A DNA stretch of 64,000 nt from Amycolatopsis sp. NBRC 101858 (GTDB taxonomy: Bacteria > Actinomycetota > Actinomycetes > Mycobacteriales > Pseudonocardiaceae). Below are positions 37,728 through 47,266 of the stretch, in pieces (within the stretch, counting starts at the first letter, position 1; every line of letters starts with the position of its first letter). The notes under the pieces are model-generated. The model made no database searches. It was given only the letters and a program-made list of their open reading frames with translations, and had not been told where the DNA came from. Location of the stretch: assembly GCF_030269325.1 (NCBI RefSeq), contig NZ_BSTD01000002.1, positions 124,001 to 188,000 on the forward strand. Direction: 5' to 3'. The position numbers and the translations under genes are program-made.

Positions 37728-38318
37728 TCAGCGGGCGCTGTCGTCGATCTGCACGGGGTAGCCGGCGCGCAGGACGGCGATCGTGGCCGGTGGGGTCAGG
37801 ACCGGGACGGTTCCTGCCCTGGGCAGCTGCTGCTTGCGGCCGTAGCCCGTGGTCGTCCAGGTGGTGAGGTGCCCGTCGAGCTTCAGTTCCGGGTCGGGGC
37901 CGCGGAGCACGAAGACGCCGTCCGGGAGGTCGGCCCAGCTCAGCTCGTGGAGCCGGCGCGTGTGGGTGCCGCGGACCAGGCGTTCGGTGTGCAGCCGACG
38001 GTTCATCGCGGTGGCCGAGGGCGGGCCGGGCCAGGCGTCGCGGTAGGCGGTGTACGCGGGGCGGCGGCATTCCCCGCAGGGCCGGTGCCCGGCGGCGAAC
38101 GAGACGGCTTCGTCGTGGAAGTAGAGGTGCGTGTAGCGGTTCGGCAGCCACTGCTCGCGCCAGCGGTCGTTGAAGCTGAGCGCGCAGGTGATCCACAGGT
38201 CGCCGCCGTGGAAGCGGACGATCTCGTGGCCCCGGTGCAGGACGCCGCGGTTGCCGGTCCAGGCGCCGCGCAGCGGGATGTCGACGATGTCCCCGGCGGG
38301 GGTCACACGGTTGCGCAT
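37728..38318 (-). CDS. Hypothetical protein with CxxC motif
   Basis: A 196-residue soluble protein. It has a beta-rich N-terminus (VDIPLRGAWTGNRGVLHRGH) and a possible metal site FHDEAVSFAAGHRPCGECRR, in which the CGEC pair and nearby histidines could bind zinc, as in Ada-like or HNH-like folds. The C-terminal half is basic and ends with a small beta barrel-like region. I do not recognise the family. ATG at 38318; it is divergent from the DUF488 gene 53 bp away. Confidence 0.65.
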   Translation of the reverse strand: MRNRVTPAGDIVDIPLRGAWTGNRGVLHRGHEIVRFHGGDLWITCALSFNDRWREQWLPNRYTHLYFHDEAVSFAAGHRPCGECRRPAYTAYRDAWPGPPSATAMNRRLHTERLVRGTHTRRLHELSWADLPDGVFVLRGPDPELKLDGHLTTWTTTGYGRKQQLPRAGTVPVLTPPATIAVLRAGYPVQIDDSAR

Positions 38319-38371
38319 GGGGAGAGCTTGCCGGAGTGGCGGGGCGGGCGGGCGCACCGCAGAATGCGCGC

Positions 38372-38737
38372 ATGCAGCCGACGCTCGTCCGGGTGGCGCG
38401 CCTGGCCGACCCGGCCGGACCCGCCGACGGCGTCCGCGTGCTCGTGGAACGGCTCTGGCCCCGCGGGCACGCTCGCACGGCGGTGGTCCTGGACGGCTGG
38501 TACCGCGGCCTGGCCCCGTCCGACGAGCTGCGCACCTGGTACGGCCACGACCCCGAGCGGTTCGCGGAGTTCGCCGAGAGGTACCGAGCGGAACTGCGGG
38601 AGCCGGAGCGAGCGGCGGCACTGGAGCGGCTGAGGGGGCTGGCGGCGGGCGGACCGGTGACACTGCTGACGGCGAGCGGTTCGCCCCCGATCAGCCAGGC
38701 GGCGGTGCTGGCGGAGATACTGACCGGCGAGGAGTGA
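38372..38737 (+). CDS. DUF488 family protein
   Basis: A 121-residue protein of the DUF488 family: VRVLVERLWPRGHART near the start, LRTWYGHDPERFAEFAERYR in the middle and a C-terminal strand TLLTAS. These proteins are widespread and small; their function is not established. ATG at 38372. It converges with the GH2 gene across a 182-bp gap in which I see no further feature. Confidence 0.82.
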   Translation: MQPTLVRVARLADPAGPADGVRVLVERLWPRGHARTAVVLDGWYRGLAPSDELRTWYGHDPERFAEFAERYRAELREPERAAALERLRGLAAGGPVTLLTASGSPPISQAAVLAEILTGEE

Positions 38738-38919
38738 CGGGCGCGATCCGCGGGCTGCCGTGGTCGGCGCGAGCTGCGGCCGTGGCCCGCGCGCTGGTCG
38801 GCGGGGGTTGGCGGCGTGTGGTGGCCGGTGAAGTCGCCGTAGTGAGCCACCGGCCGCCCACCGCACGCGATGATCGCCGGCGATGTCCGGGACCACCGTT
38901 CCGCCGCGGCCCCAGCCGG

Positions 38920-41313
38920 TTATGTCCGCGGCCCGCCGTCCGACCCACTGGCCGTCGTGGTCACCGTTGCGGTCGCCGTCCCCAGCGTGTCGTGGCGGGC
39001 GGTCAGCGTCAGCGTCCCCGGGGGGCCCGCGAACGGCCGCAGCCACACCGCCGCCGCGCCGCCCGTCGCGCCCAGGTCCATCGTCGGGTCGCCGACCAGC
39101 TCGCCCGGGCCCGTCAGCGCCAGCGTCACCGTGCCGGTCGCGCCCGCTCGCAACGTCCCGAACCGGTCCAAAGCCGACACCACCACCCGGGTCGCGTCGC
39201 TGCCGTCCGCGCTCAGCTGCGGGTCGTCCGGGACGCACGCCAGCACGTCGCGGCTCCGGTCGCCGCTGAAGCGCCGGGACAGCACCAGCCGGTCGCCCAC
39301 ATACCCGTCGATGCGCAGCTGGGGACGCTGGCCGCGCGGCATCGTCAGATCGGCGGCGAACGGCGGGTGCCGCAGGTGCGGGAACTCCGCCCGCCGGCTG
39401 CGCGCCGCACCGAACGGCCGGTCGTCCAGGAACAGCTCGAGCCGGTCGCAGTTGGACCAGATCGTCGCGGCGCGGCCGGGTCCGGTCGGGGACGCCGTGA
39501 AGTCCCACGCGAACCCGGGCTCCACGACCGCGCGCGCCCGCGGGTCGCCCTGGGAGGCGTAGAACGCGGCCGCGGGCTTCGGGATCCGGAAGAAGTCCGA
39601 CACGCCGCAGAACTTCGACCCGCCCATCGAGCGCTGCCAGCCCGACGGGTAGTCGAACGCGCACCACGCGAGCAGCCCGCAGTAGCGGTCGTCGGCCGCG
39701 GCCAGGTCGTGGGCCTTCGCGTGCAGCTCGGCCTGCAGCTGCTGGGTCGCGGCGGGATCCGTCCGGCGGTACGCGCGGGCGCCGGCCAGCGTGCCGATCG
39801 TCTCCGTGACCAGGTACGGGACCCCTGCGCGCGGCGGCGGCCGCAGCTGGAAGGGCGCGCCGCGGCGGGCCGTGTAGTCGTTGTAGGCCAGGACCTCGAC
39901 GTCGCTGCCGGCGAACCGCGCGCCCGTCGAGCTGGCCAGCGCGCCGCTCGTCGGGCGGGACGGGTCGAGCTTGCGCGCGAGCCGCCCGGTCCGGCCGTAC
40001 ATCGCCGTCGTGCCGTTCGCCTCGTTCACGCGGGTGCCCCACACGACGATGCTGGGGTGGTTGCGGTCCCGGGTGATCATCCCCGAGACGTCCCGGAAGT
40101 TCTGCTGCTGCCAGGCGGCGTCCCCGATCCGGCCCCAGCCCGGGATCTCCTCCCACACCAGCAGGCCCAGCTCGTCACACGCGTCGAGGAACGCGCTCGA
40201 CTGCGGGTAGTGCGAGCAGCGGACCATCGTGCAGTTCAGCTCGCGCCGCAGGATCTCGGCGTCGCGCCGCTGGACGCGGTCCGGCATCGCCCCGCCCGCG
40301 AACGGGTACCACTGGTGCCGGTTGAGGCCGACCAGCTTGAGCCGCCGCCCGTTGAGGAAGAAACCGTCCGGCGTGAACGCGGCTTCGCGGAACCCGACCC
40401 GCACGACCTGCTGGTTGAGGGCCCGCGGCCCGGACCGGACGCTCACCACGACATCGCAGAGCGCCGGGTCCTCGACGTCCCACAGCCGGACCGCGCCCAG
40501 CCCGCGGACGTCGAACTCGACGGTCCTCGTGCCGACCGGCATCGGCGCCACGTCGGTACTGCCGCGTGCGATCTCCCGCCCGGCCTGCCGCACGGACGCG
40601 GTCACCTGCACCGGCTCCGCGATCGCGACCGTCGTGTCCAGTTCGCACGTCAGGTGCAGCGACCGGGCGGGCCCCAGGACGTCGACCGGGCGGGCGAAGA
40701 CGTCGGCCAGCCGGGTCCGCGGCACGGTGCCGATCGAGGCCGGCCGGTAGATCCCGGCCGGCTGGTAGAAGTCGATCGCCGACGGGCCGGACCCCGGCAG
40801 GTTGGGCGGGACGTCGAGCTGCCAGCGCCCGTCGACGACCACGGCGAGGACGTTGTCGCCCACGGTGACCTGCGGCAACTCGACTTCGAAGGGCAGGTAA
40901 CCGCCTTCGTGGGTCGCGACGAGCATGCTGTTGAGGTAGACCTCCGCGTTCGTCATGACGCCGTCGAAGCGGGCCCGGACGCGGTCGGCGGTCATCGTCG
41001 CCGTGACGGTGAAGTGCTTGCGGTAGATCCACCGGTCCTGCCACGACGACGGCTGCCAGCCGGTCCACGAAAGCGGCGTCACGCAGTGGGGGAGCTGCAC
41101 CGGAGAGAGGTCGATCTCGTCGAATCCGAGGTCCGCGCACCCGTCCTCATAACGCCCGAACAGCCAGAAATCACCCAGCCGCACGGCATCCGGGTCCGGC
41201 TCGCCGAGCCCGGCCGACCCGGCGACGGTCGCGACGGCGGCCACCCCGAGCAGCGCGGCCCCGCTCGCGGCGAGGAACCCGCGCCGCGAGACGCGTGCCT
41301 TCTCCTCGCCCAT
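38920..41313 (-). CDS. Tat-exported glycoside hydrolase family 2 enzyme
   Basis: A 797-residue GH2 glycosidase (beta-galactosidase/glucuronidase/mannosidase class). A twin-arginine signal opens it (RRGFLAASGAALLGVAAVAT). Then come the sugar-binding jelly roll (WIYRKHFTVTATMTADRVRA), the immunoglobulin-like domain, and the TIM barrel. The family signature LNRHQWYPF and the acid/base glutamate in WGTRVNEANGT are visible, with a likely nucleophile in VTETIG. C-terminal Ig-like domains follow. The ATG at 41313 gives the Tat signal directly. It lies 81 bp downstream of the LacI regulator on the same strand, suggesting co-regulation with the rhamnose operon. Substrate not determinable. Confidence 0.87.
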   Translation of the reverse strand: MGEEKARVSRRGFLAASGAALLGVAAVATVAGSAGLGEPDPDAVRLGDFWLFGRYEDGCADLGFDEIDLSPVQLPHCVTPLSWTGWQPSSWQDRWIYRKHFTVTATMTADRVRARFDGVMTNAEVYLNSMLVATHEGGYLPFEVELPQVTVGDNVLAVVVDGRWQLDVPPNLPGSGPSAIDFYQPAGIYRPASIGTVPRTRLADVFARPVDVLGPARSLHLTCELDTTVAIAEPVQVTASVRQAGREIARGSTDVAPMPVGTRTVEFDVRGLGAVRLWDVEDPALCDVVVSVRSGPRALNQQVVRVGFREAAFTPDGFFLNGRRLKLVGLNRHQWYPFAGGAMPDRVQRRDAEILRRELNCTMVRCSHYPQSSAFLDACDELGLLVWEEIPGWGRIGDAAWQQQNFRDVSGMITRDRNHPSIVVWGTRVNEANGTTAMYGRTGRLARKLDPSRPTSGALASSTGARFAGSDVEVLAYNDYTARRGAPFQLRPPPRAGVPYLVTETIGTLAGARAYRRTDPAATQQLQAELHAKAHDLAAADDRYCGLLAWCAFDYPSGWQRSMGGSKFCGVSDFFRIPKPAAAFYASQGDPRARAVVEPGFAWDFTASPTGPGRAATIWSNCDRLELFLDDRPFGAARSRRAEFPHLRHPPFAADLTMPRGQRPQLRIDGYVGDRLVLSRRFSGDRSRDVLACVPDDPQLSADGSDATRVVVSALDRFGTLRAGATGTVTLALTGPGELVGDPTMDLGATGGAAAVWLRPFAGPPGTLTLTARHDTLGTATATVTTTASGSDGGPRT

Positions 41314-41394
41314 CGACGACCTCCGTGCTCGGTGCCCCACCCGGGGAATCGCGTCCGACGGCTAAGACGTCACAAGCGAGCGAAGGGTTGGCTC

Positions 41395-42429
41395 TCAGCG
41401 CAGAGTAGAGGCCCGGACCACCAGTTCGGGGGTGAAGACGACCTGCCGGTGCTCGTGACCCGGCTCGGTCTCGGCCAGCAGCAGCTCCGCCGCCGTGCGG
41501 CCCAGGCGCCGCCGGGGCTGGCGGACCGAGGTCAGGGGGACCGCGGCGGCCGCCGCGAACTCGATGTCGTCGTAGCCCACGATCGCCATGTCGTCCGGGA
41601 CTCGCATGCGCAGGTTCGCGCAGGTCTGCAGCAGCCCGAGGGCCACCAGGTCGTTGGCGCAGAACGCCGCGGTCGGGCGGATCGAGGCCGGCAGCCCGGC
41701 CAGCCGCTCGCCCGCGCCGCGGCCGTCGGCCACGGTCAGCGCCGTCGTCGTCAGGTCGACCAGGTGGTCGGGCCCGAGCCCGGCCGCGCGGAGGGCCTGC
41801 ACCGCGCCCAGCCGCCGGTCGCGGACCTGGCCGACCGTCGTGTGGTTGCCGATGAACGCGATCCGGTCGTGGCCCTGCTCGATCAGGTGCCGCACGGCGA
41901 CCTCGCCGCCGTAGACGTCGTCGACCGCGACCGAGCAGTGCGCGGTGCCGCCGGGCGTGCGGTCGACGACCACCACCGGCGTCCCGCGGTGCGCGATCTC
42001 GCCCAGCAGCGGGGCGTCCGGGTCGACCGGCGTGATGAGGATGCCCTGCACCCGCTGCTGTTCGAGGCGGCCGAGGTAGGCCGCTTCGCGCGCGGGCTGG
42101 TGGGCGCTGTTGCAGAGGAACAGCGAGAGGTCACCGGCGTCGGCGGCGTCTTCCATCCCGGCCGCGACGTCGGTGAAGAACGGGTTGCTGCCGTCGAGCA
42201 TCACGTACGCCAGCACGCGGCTGCGCCCGGCCCGCAGCTGCCGAGCGGACTCGTTGCGCACGAACCGGAGCTCGGCCATCGCGGTCTCGACCTTCGCGCG
42301 CGTGGCCGGGCTGACGCGGTCGGGCCGGTTGAGCACGTTGGAGACCGTGCCGAGGGAGACGCCGGCGGCCGCGGCGACGTCCTTCATGCCGGCCGCTTTC
42401 GGCTCGGCACCGGACTCCTGGACCGTCAT
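41395..42429 (-). CDS. LacI-family regulator, likely repressor of the rhamnose operon
   Basis: A 344-residue LacI regulator. The DNA-binding headpiece is MKDVAAAAGVSLGTVSNVLN with the hinge helix NESARQLRAGRSRVLAYVML. The effector domain ends ELVVRASTLR. It is divergent from the rhamnose ABC operon with 150 bp between, and TGAAAC-type operators lie beside both genes (42442-42455 and 42553-42566). By context the inducer is L-rhamnose or a derivative. ATG at 42429. Confidence 0.85.
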   Translation of the reverse strand: MTVQESGAEPKAAGMKDVAAAAGVSLGTVSNVLNRPDRVSPATRAKVETAMAELRFVRNESARQLRAGRSRVLAYVMLDGSNPFFTDVAAGMEDAADAGDLSLFLCNSAHQPAREAAYLGRLEQQRVQGILITPVDPDAPLLGEIAHRGTPVVVVDRTPGGTAHCSVAVDDVYGGEVAVRHLIEQGHDRIAFIGNHTTVGQVRDRRLGAVQALRAAGLGPDHLVDLTTTALTVADGRGAGERLAGLPASIRPTAAFCANDLVALGLLQTCANLRMRVPDDMAIVGYDDIEFAAAAAVPLTSVRQPRRRLGRTAAELLLAETEPGHEHRQVVFTPELVVRASTLR

Positions 42430-42441
42430 GGAACCCCCTCA

Positions 42442-42455
42442 TTGAAACGTAACAT
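42442..42455. promoter_or_regulatory. Imperfect LacI operator near the regulator start
   Basis: TTGAAACGTAACAT carries one good TTGAAAC half-site and a degenerate second half. It lies 12 bp upstream of the LacI start codon and shares its half-site with the operator at 42553-42566, which suggests autoregulation. Confidence 0.5.
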
Positions 42456-42507
42456 CGCCACGAACAGTCCGGCCTTGAAGACGTTCGGCCACGGTTCGGT
42501 GGATTCA

Positions 42508-42537
42508 TTGACTTGCTCTTCGCTCGCATAGTAGCGT
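42508..42537 (+). promoter_or_regulatory. Probable promoter of the rhamnose operon
   Basis: A good -35 TTGACT (42508-42513) is followed after 18 bp by TAGCGT (42532-42537), a common actinobacterial -10. Transcription would begin near 42544, placing the TGAAA-CC-TTTCA operator just downstream of the start, a typical repressing position. Confidence 0.6.
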
Positions 42538-42552
42538 CACCGCACCAGATTT

Positions 42553-42566
42553 GTGAAACCTTTCAA
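42553..42566 (+). promoter_or_regulatory. LacI operator TGAAACCTTTCA in the rhamnose operon leader
   Basis: TGAAA-CC-TTTCA (42554-42565) is a 5-bp-arm palindrome with a two-base centre, like TGAAACGTTTCA sites of LacI repressors. It lies between the predicted transcription start and the GGAGG ribosome site of the first gene. Confidence 0.65.
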
Positions 42567-42579
42567 TCCGGAGGTCGCG

Positions 42580-44097
42580 ATGACGCGGCAGGACTCGGAC
42601 CGGCCGCCTCTGCTGGAGGTGCGGGGCGTGACGAAGTCGTTCGGCGCCGTCGCGGCGGTCGCCGGGGTGAGCTTCGGCCTGTACCCCGGCGAGGCCCACG
42701 CGCTCGTCGGCGAGAACGGCGCCGGCAAGTCCACGATCGTGAAGATGCTGGCCGGAGTGCACAAGCCCGACGACGGCACGCTGCTGCTGGACGGGCACCC
42801 GGTGGAGTTCGGGTCGCCTGCCGACGCCAAGGCCGCCGGGATCGCGGTGATCTACCAGGAACCCACGCTGTTCCCCGACCTGTCGGTCGCCGAGAACATC
42901 GTGATGGGCCGCCACCCGCGCAAGAGCATGGGCCGCATCGACCGGGCCGCGATCCGCGCCGAGGCCGAGCGGCTCTTCACCCGGCTCGGCGTCCGGATCG
43001 ACCCGGGCCGCCCGGCGCGCGGGCTGTCCATCGCCGACCAGCAGATCGTCGAGATCGCCAAGGCGCTCAGCGCCGACGCCCGCGTGCTGGTGATGGACGA
43101 GCCGACCGCCGCGCTGAGCCGCGTCGAGGTCGAGCGGCTCTTCACCGTCGCGCGGACGCTGCGCCAGGAAGGCGCGGCGATCATGTTCATCTCGCACCGC
43201 TTCGAGGAGATCACCGAGCTCTGCCAGCGCGTCACCATCATGCGCGACGGCAAGCACGTCTCCACCGACCTGCTCGAAGACGTCACGGTCGACGACATGG
43301 TCAAGCGGATGGTCGGCCGCGACCTCGACGCGCTGTTCCCCAAGCAGGACGTCGAGCCCGGCGCCGTCGTCCTCGAGGTCGAAGGCCTGGCCCGCGAAGG
43401 CGTCTTCCGCGACATCTCCTTCTCGGTGCGCGCGGGGGAGATCGTCGCGTTCGCCGGGCTCGTCGGGTCCGGGCGCTCGGAAGTCGTCCAGGCCGTCTTC
43501 GGCGTCGACGAACGCGACGCCGGGGTCGTGAAGATCGGCGGCAAGAAGCTCAAGGCGCACTCGTCGCGGGCCGCGATGGCCGCCGGGATGGCGCTGGTCC
43601 CCGAAGACCGGCGCCAGCAGGGCCTGATCATGGACCTCTCCATCGAGCGGAACGTGACGCTGCCGCGGTCGCGCGCCCTGGCGAAGCTCGGCTTCCTGAC
43701 CGGCGGGAGCGAGCGGCAGGAGGCCCGGCACTGGACCGAGCGCCTGCGCACCAAGTACCGCCGCCTCGGCGACCCCGTCGGCACGCTCTCGGGCGGCAAC
43801 CAGCAGAAGGTCGTGCTCGCCAAGTGGCTCGCGATGGCGCCGAAGGTGCTCATCGTGGACGAGCCGACGCGCGGGATCGACGTCGGCACGAAGGCCGAGG
43901 TGCACCGGCTGATGTCGGCGCTCGCGGCCGAAGGCGTCGCGATCGTCATGGTGTCGTCGGAACTGCCGGAGGTGCTCGGCATGGCCGACCGCGTCCTCGT
44001 CATGCGGGAGGGCAGGCTCGTCGCCGAGCTCTCGCGCGCCGACGCGACCGAAGACGCCGTCATGTTCGCCGCGATGGGCCAGGGGGCCGCCGCATGA
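42580..44097 (+). CDS. rhaT: Rhamnose ABC transporter ATP-binding protein
   Basis: A 505-residue double ATPase of the CUT2 sugar-importer class. The first domain has Walker A GENGAGKST and Walker B VLVMDEPTAAL. The second has an altered P-loop (GLVGSGRSE), signature LSGGNQQKV and Walker B VLIVDEPTRGID. That second-domain change is normal for the class. ATG at 42580 after GGAGG. It is first in an operon with two permeases, a binding protein and rhamnose enzymes; sugar identity comes from those neighbours. The stop overlaps the next start (ATGA). Confidence 0.9.
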   Translation: MTRQDSDRPPLLEVRGVTKSFGAVAAVAGVSFGLYPGEAHALVGENGAGKSTIVKMLAGVHKPDDGTLLLDGHPVEFGSPADAKAAGIAVIYQEPTLFPDLSVAENIVMGRHPRKSMGRIDRAAIRAEAERLFTRLGVRIDPGRPARGLSIADQQIVEIAKALSADARVLVMDEPTAALSRVEVERLFTVARTLRQEGAAIMFISHRFEEITELCQRVTIMRDGKHVSTDLLEDVTVDDMVKRMVGRDLDALFPKQDVEPGAVVLEVEGLAREGVFRDISFSVRAGEIVAFAGLVGSGRSEVVQAVFGVDERDAGVVKIGGKKLKAHSSRAAMAAGMALVPEDRRQQGLIMDLSIERNVTLPRSRALAKLGFLTGGSERQEARHWTERLRTKYRRLGDPVGTLSGGNQQKVVLAKWLAMAPKVLIVDEPTRGIDVGTKAEVHRLMSALAAEGVAIVMVSSELPEVLGMADRVLVMREGRLVAELSRADATEDAVMFAAMGQGAAA

Positions 44098-45134
44098 CCG
44101 TCACCAAGGAGGCACCCGTGGCCGGCGAGCCGACCGTCCACACGCGACGCTCGTGGACCGCGAACGTGTTCAAGGCCCGCGAATCCGGCATCGTCCTCGC
44201 CCTGATCGTCCTGGTCGCCTTCACCGCGACGCAGAACTCCCGGTTCCTGTCCGGCCAGAGCGTCCGCGACATCCTGCTGGGGACCGCGATCCTGGCGGTG
44301 CTCGCCGTCGGGCAGGCGATCGTGATGATCACCCGCAACATCGACCTGTCCGTCGGCTCGGTGCTCGGCCTCGCCGCCTTCGCCGTCGGCTCGCTGATGC
44401 GCGACAACCCCGGCCTGCCGGTGATCGTCGCGCTGCTCGCCGGCCTCGGCGTCGGCGCGGTCTGCGGGCTCGTGAACGGCGCGCTGGTCCGGTTCGGCCA
44501 GGTACCCGCGCTGGTCGTCACGCTCGGCACGCTCTACGCCTACCGCGGGGTCAGCTACTTCTGGGCCGGTGGCCAGCAGATCAACGCCGACAAGCTGCCC
44601 GCGTCCTTCCTCGACTTCGGCACCGCGTCGGTGCTCGGCGTGCCGTGGCTGGTGCTCATCGCCCTGGTGGTCCTGGTCGTCGCCGGGATCGTGCTGCGCA
44701 GCTACCCGGCCGGGCGCGAGCTGTACGCGATGGGGTCGAGCCCGCAGGCAGCCCAGCTGGCCGGCATCCGGGTCGGCCGCAACACCACCGCGGCGTTCCT
44801 GGTCAGCGGTGCGCTCGCCGGCCTGGCCGGGGTGCTGTTCGCGGCGCGCTTCGGCACCGTGGACGCGGCCGCCGGCACCGGCTACGAGCTGAACGTCGTC
44901 GCCGCGGCCGTGGTCGGCGGGGTCGCCGTGTTCGGCGGCAGCGGCTCGGTCTGGGGCGCGGGCCTCGGCGCGTTGCTGCTGACCGTGATCGGCAGCGCGC
45001 TGGCCGTGCTCGACATCAACCAGTTCTGGCAGCAGGCGATCGTCGGCGCGCTGATCCTGCTGGCCATCGGCGCCGACCGGCTGGTCGCCGTGCGGGTCGC
45101 CAAGGCACTGAAGAAGAGGGACTCCCATGTCTGA
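44094..45134 (+). CDS. rhaP: Rhamnose ABC transporter permease
   Basis: A 346-residue CUT2 permease with about 8-10 membrane helices. Family landmarks are MITRNIDLSVGSVLGLAAF, the EAA-like coupling segment GRELYAMGSSPQAAQLAGIR and VVGGVAVFGGSGSVWG. It forms a heterodimer with the product of the following gene. ATG at 44094 overlaps the ATPase stop, and its own stop overlaps the next gene by 8 bp. Confidence 0.9.
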   Translation: MTVTKEAPVAGEPTVHTRRSWTANVFKARESGIVLALIVLVAFTATQNSRFLSGQSVRDILLGTAILAVLAVGQAIVMITRNIDLSVGSVLGLAAFAVGSLMRDNPGLPVIVALLAGLGVGAVCGLVNGALVRFGQVPALVVTLGTLYAYRGVSYFWAGGQQINADKLPASFLDFGTASVLGVPWLVLIALVVLVVAGIVLRSYPAGRELYAMGSSPQAAQLAGIRVGRNTTAAFLVSGALAGLAGVLFAARFGTVDAAAGTGYELNVVAAAVVGGVAVFGGSGSVWGAGLGALLLTVIGSALAVLDINQFWQQAIVGALILLAIGADRLVAVRVAKALKKRDSHV

Positions 45135-46134
45135 CCAGGGGAACCGGCTCGGCCGGCTGCTGAGCTGGGACGCCGCCGTCGTCCTGGTGACGGTCATCGT
45201 GCTGATCATCGCCTCCGGTGCCGTCGAGAACTTCGGCACCAGCCGCAACTTCACGTTCCTGCTGCTCGACCTGCTGCCGATCGCCCTGGTCGCGCTGCCG
45301 ATGACGTTCATCATCGTGACCGGCGAGATCGACCTGTCGGTGGCGAGCACGCTCGGGCTGACGTCGGCGGTGATGGGTTCGCTGTGGGACGCGGGCCTCT
45401 CGATCGAGACGATCATCCCGCTCTGCATCGTGCTCGGCGGGATCCTCGGCGCGCTGAACGGCTTCTTCGTCACCGTGCTGAAGCTGCCGTCGCTGGCCGT
45501 CACGATCGGCACGCTGGCGCTCTACCGCGGGCTCGCGTTCGTCGTCCTCGGCGACGGCGCGGTGGCCGACTTCCCGCGGGCCTACACCAGCTGGGTCACC
45601 GGGACCCTCGGCGACGGCCCGATCCCGAACGTGCTCGTCCCGCTGATCGTGGCGGCGCTGATCTTCGGCGTCGTGCTGCACGCGACCCCGATCGGCCGCG
45701 GCGTCTTCGCGGCCGGCGCGGGTGAGCAGGCGGCCCGGTTCGCCGGCATCCGCACCGGGCGGCTCAAGTTCTGGCTGTACGTCGTGAGCGGCGCGGTCGC
45801 CGGGATCGCGGGGGTCCTGTGGACCCTGCGCTACTCCAGTGCCCGCGCCGACAACGGCTACGGCCTCGAGCTCGCCGTCGTGGCCGCCGTGCTGCTCGGC
45901 GGCGTGTCCATCTTCGGCGGCAAGGGCACGCTGCCCGGCGTGCTCGCCGGAGTGGTCCTGCTGGCGTCCCTGCAGAACGCGCTGCGCCTGCAGGACGTCT
46001 CGAACGAGGCCCTCAACATCGTGACCGGCGTGCTCCTCATCGTGTCGGTCCTGCTGCCCAACATCGTCTCCTCGGCTCGGACGGCCTTGCGCCGCCGGAG
46101 TCGAGCGACTGCTCCGGTATCCCCAGAAAGGTGA
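45127..46134 (+). CDS. rhaQ: Rhamnose ABC transporter permease, second subunit
   Basis: A 335-residue CUT2 permease paralogue: FIIVTGEIDLSVASTLGLTS, AGAGEQAARFAGIRTGRLKF and LLGGVSIFGGKGTLPG mark the conserved regions. Two distinct permeases are typical of the RhaSTPQ transporter. ATG at 45127, within the end of the first permease gene, indicating coupled translation. Confidence 0.9.
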   Translation: MSDQGNRLGRLLSWDAAVVLVTVIVLIIASGAVENFGTSRNFTFLLLDLLPIALVALPMTFIIVTGEIDLSVASTLGLTSAVMGSLWDAGLSIETIIPLCIVLGGILGALNGFFVTVLKLPSLAVTIGTLALYRGLAFVVLGDGAVADFPRAYTSWVTGTLGDGPIPNVLVPLIVAALIFGVVLHATPIGRGVFAAGAGEQAARFAGIRTGRLKFWLYVVSGAVAGIAGVLWTLRYSSARADNGYGLELAVVAAVLLGGVSIFGGKGTLPGVLAGVVLLASLQNALRLQDVSNEALNIVTGVLLIVSVLLPNIVSSARTALRRRSRATAPVSPER

Positions 46135-46139
46135 CGAAG

Positions 46140-47201
46140 ATGTCCCGACGGTTCCTCACCGGCGCAGTGTCGGCCGGGCTGGTGCTCGTGCTGGCCGCCT
46201 GCGGCGGCACCACCAAGGACGACAGCAGCGGCTCCGGCGCGCAGCAGTCGACGGCCACGGCGAACCCGAACGCCGCGGCCAAGGAAGGCGTCAAGATGGC
46301 CTTCCTGCCCAAGCAGCTCAACAACCCCTACAGCGACATCGAGGTCAGCGGCGGCAAGGAGGCGCTGGGCGAGCTGAAGGGCGAGTACAAGCTGGTCGGG
46401 CCGAACGACGCCAGCGCGTCGTCCCAGGTCAGCTACATCAACACGCTGATCCAGCAGCAGCAGGACGTCATCGGCATCGCCGCGAACGACCCGAACGCCG
46501 TCTGCCCGTCGCTCAACCAGGCCCGCAGCGCCGGCATCAAGGTCGTCGCGTTCGACTCCGACGCCGCCAAGGACTGCCGCGACGTCTTCATCAACCAGGC
46601 CACCACGCAGGGCATCGGCGAGGCGCTGGCCAAGCAGGCCAAGGACCTCTCCGGCGGGTCCGGCGAGATCGCGGTCCTGTCCGCGACGCCGAACGCCACC
46701 AACCAGAACGCCTGGATCGAGGTCCTCAAGAAGGAGCTGGCCAAGCCGGAGTACGCGAACATCAAGCTGGACAAGGTCGCCTACGGCAACGACGACGACC
46801 AGAAGTCGTTCCAGGAGGCCCAGGGCCTGCTGCAGTCGTTCCCGAACCTCAAGGTGATCGTCTCGCCGACCACCGTGGGCATCGCGGCCGCCGCGCGCTA
46901 CGTCAGCACGTCCAGCTACAAGGGCAAGGTCGCGGTGACCGGGCTCGGCACGCCGAACCAGATGCGTGCCTTCGTCAAGGACGGCACCGTGAAGCAGTTC
47001 GCGCTGTGGAACCCGGCCGACATCGGCTACCTCGCCGCCTACGCGGGCGTCGCGCTCAAGTCCGGCCAGATCAGCGGCAAGGAGGGTGAAACGTTCAAGG
47101 CGGGCAAGCTCGGCGACTACAAGATCGGCGCGAGCGGCGAGATCGTCCTCGGCCCGCCGACGACGTTCGACGCGAACAACATCGACAAGTTCAACTTCTG
47201 A
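46140..47201 (+). CDS. rhaS: Rhamnose-binding lipoprotein of the ABC transporter
   Basis: A 353-residue solute-binding protein. A lipoprotein signal ends in VLAACGG (lipobox LAAC), followed by an Asp/Ser/Gly-rich linker and a type I periplasmic-binding fold (VKMAFLPKQLNNPYSDIEVS, and VVAFDSDAAKDCRDVFINQA). It matches RhaS-type binding proteins. ATG at 46140, six bases after the permease stop. It captures the sugar outside the membrane for RhaPQT. Confidence 0.9.
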   Translation: MSRRFLTGAVSAGLVLVLAACGGTTKDDSSGSGAQQSTATANPNAAAKEGVKMAFLPKQLNNPYSDIEVSGGKEALGELKGEYKLVGPNDASASSQVSYINTLIQQQQDVIGIAANDPNAVCPSLNQARSAGIKVVAFDSDAAKDCRDVFINQATTQGIGEALAKQAKDLSGGSGEIAVLSATPNATNQNAWIEVLKKELAKPEYANIKLDKVAYGNDDDQKSFQEAQGLLQSFPNLKVIVSPTTVGIAAAARYVSTSSYKGKVAVTGLGTPNQMRAFVKDGTVKQFALWNPADIGYLAAYAGVALKSGQISGKEGETFKAGKLGDYKIGASGEIVLGPPTTFDANNIDKFNF

Positions 47202-47266
47202 TCAGCCTCCGCGGCCGGGCCGGATCGCCGCCCCGGCCCGGCCGCGGGTTCCACAAAGGATGGACA

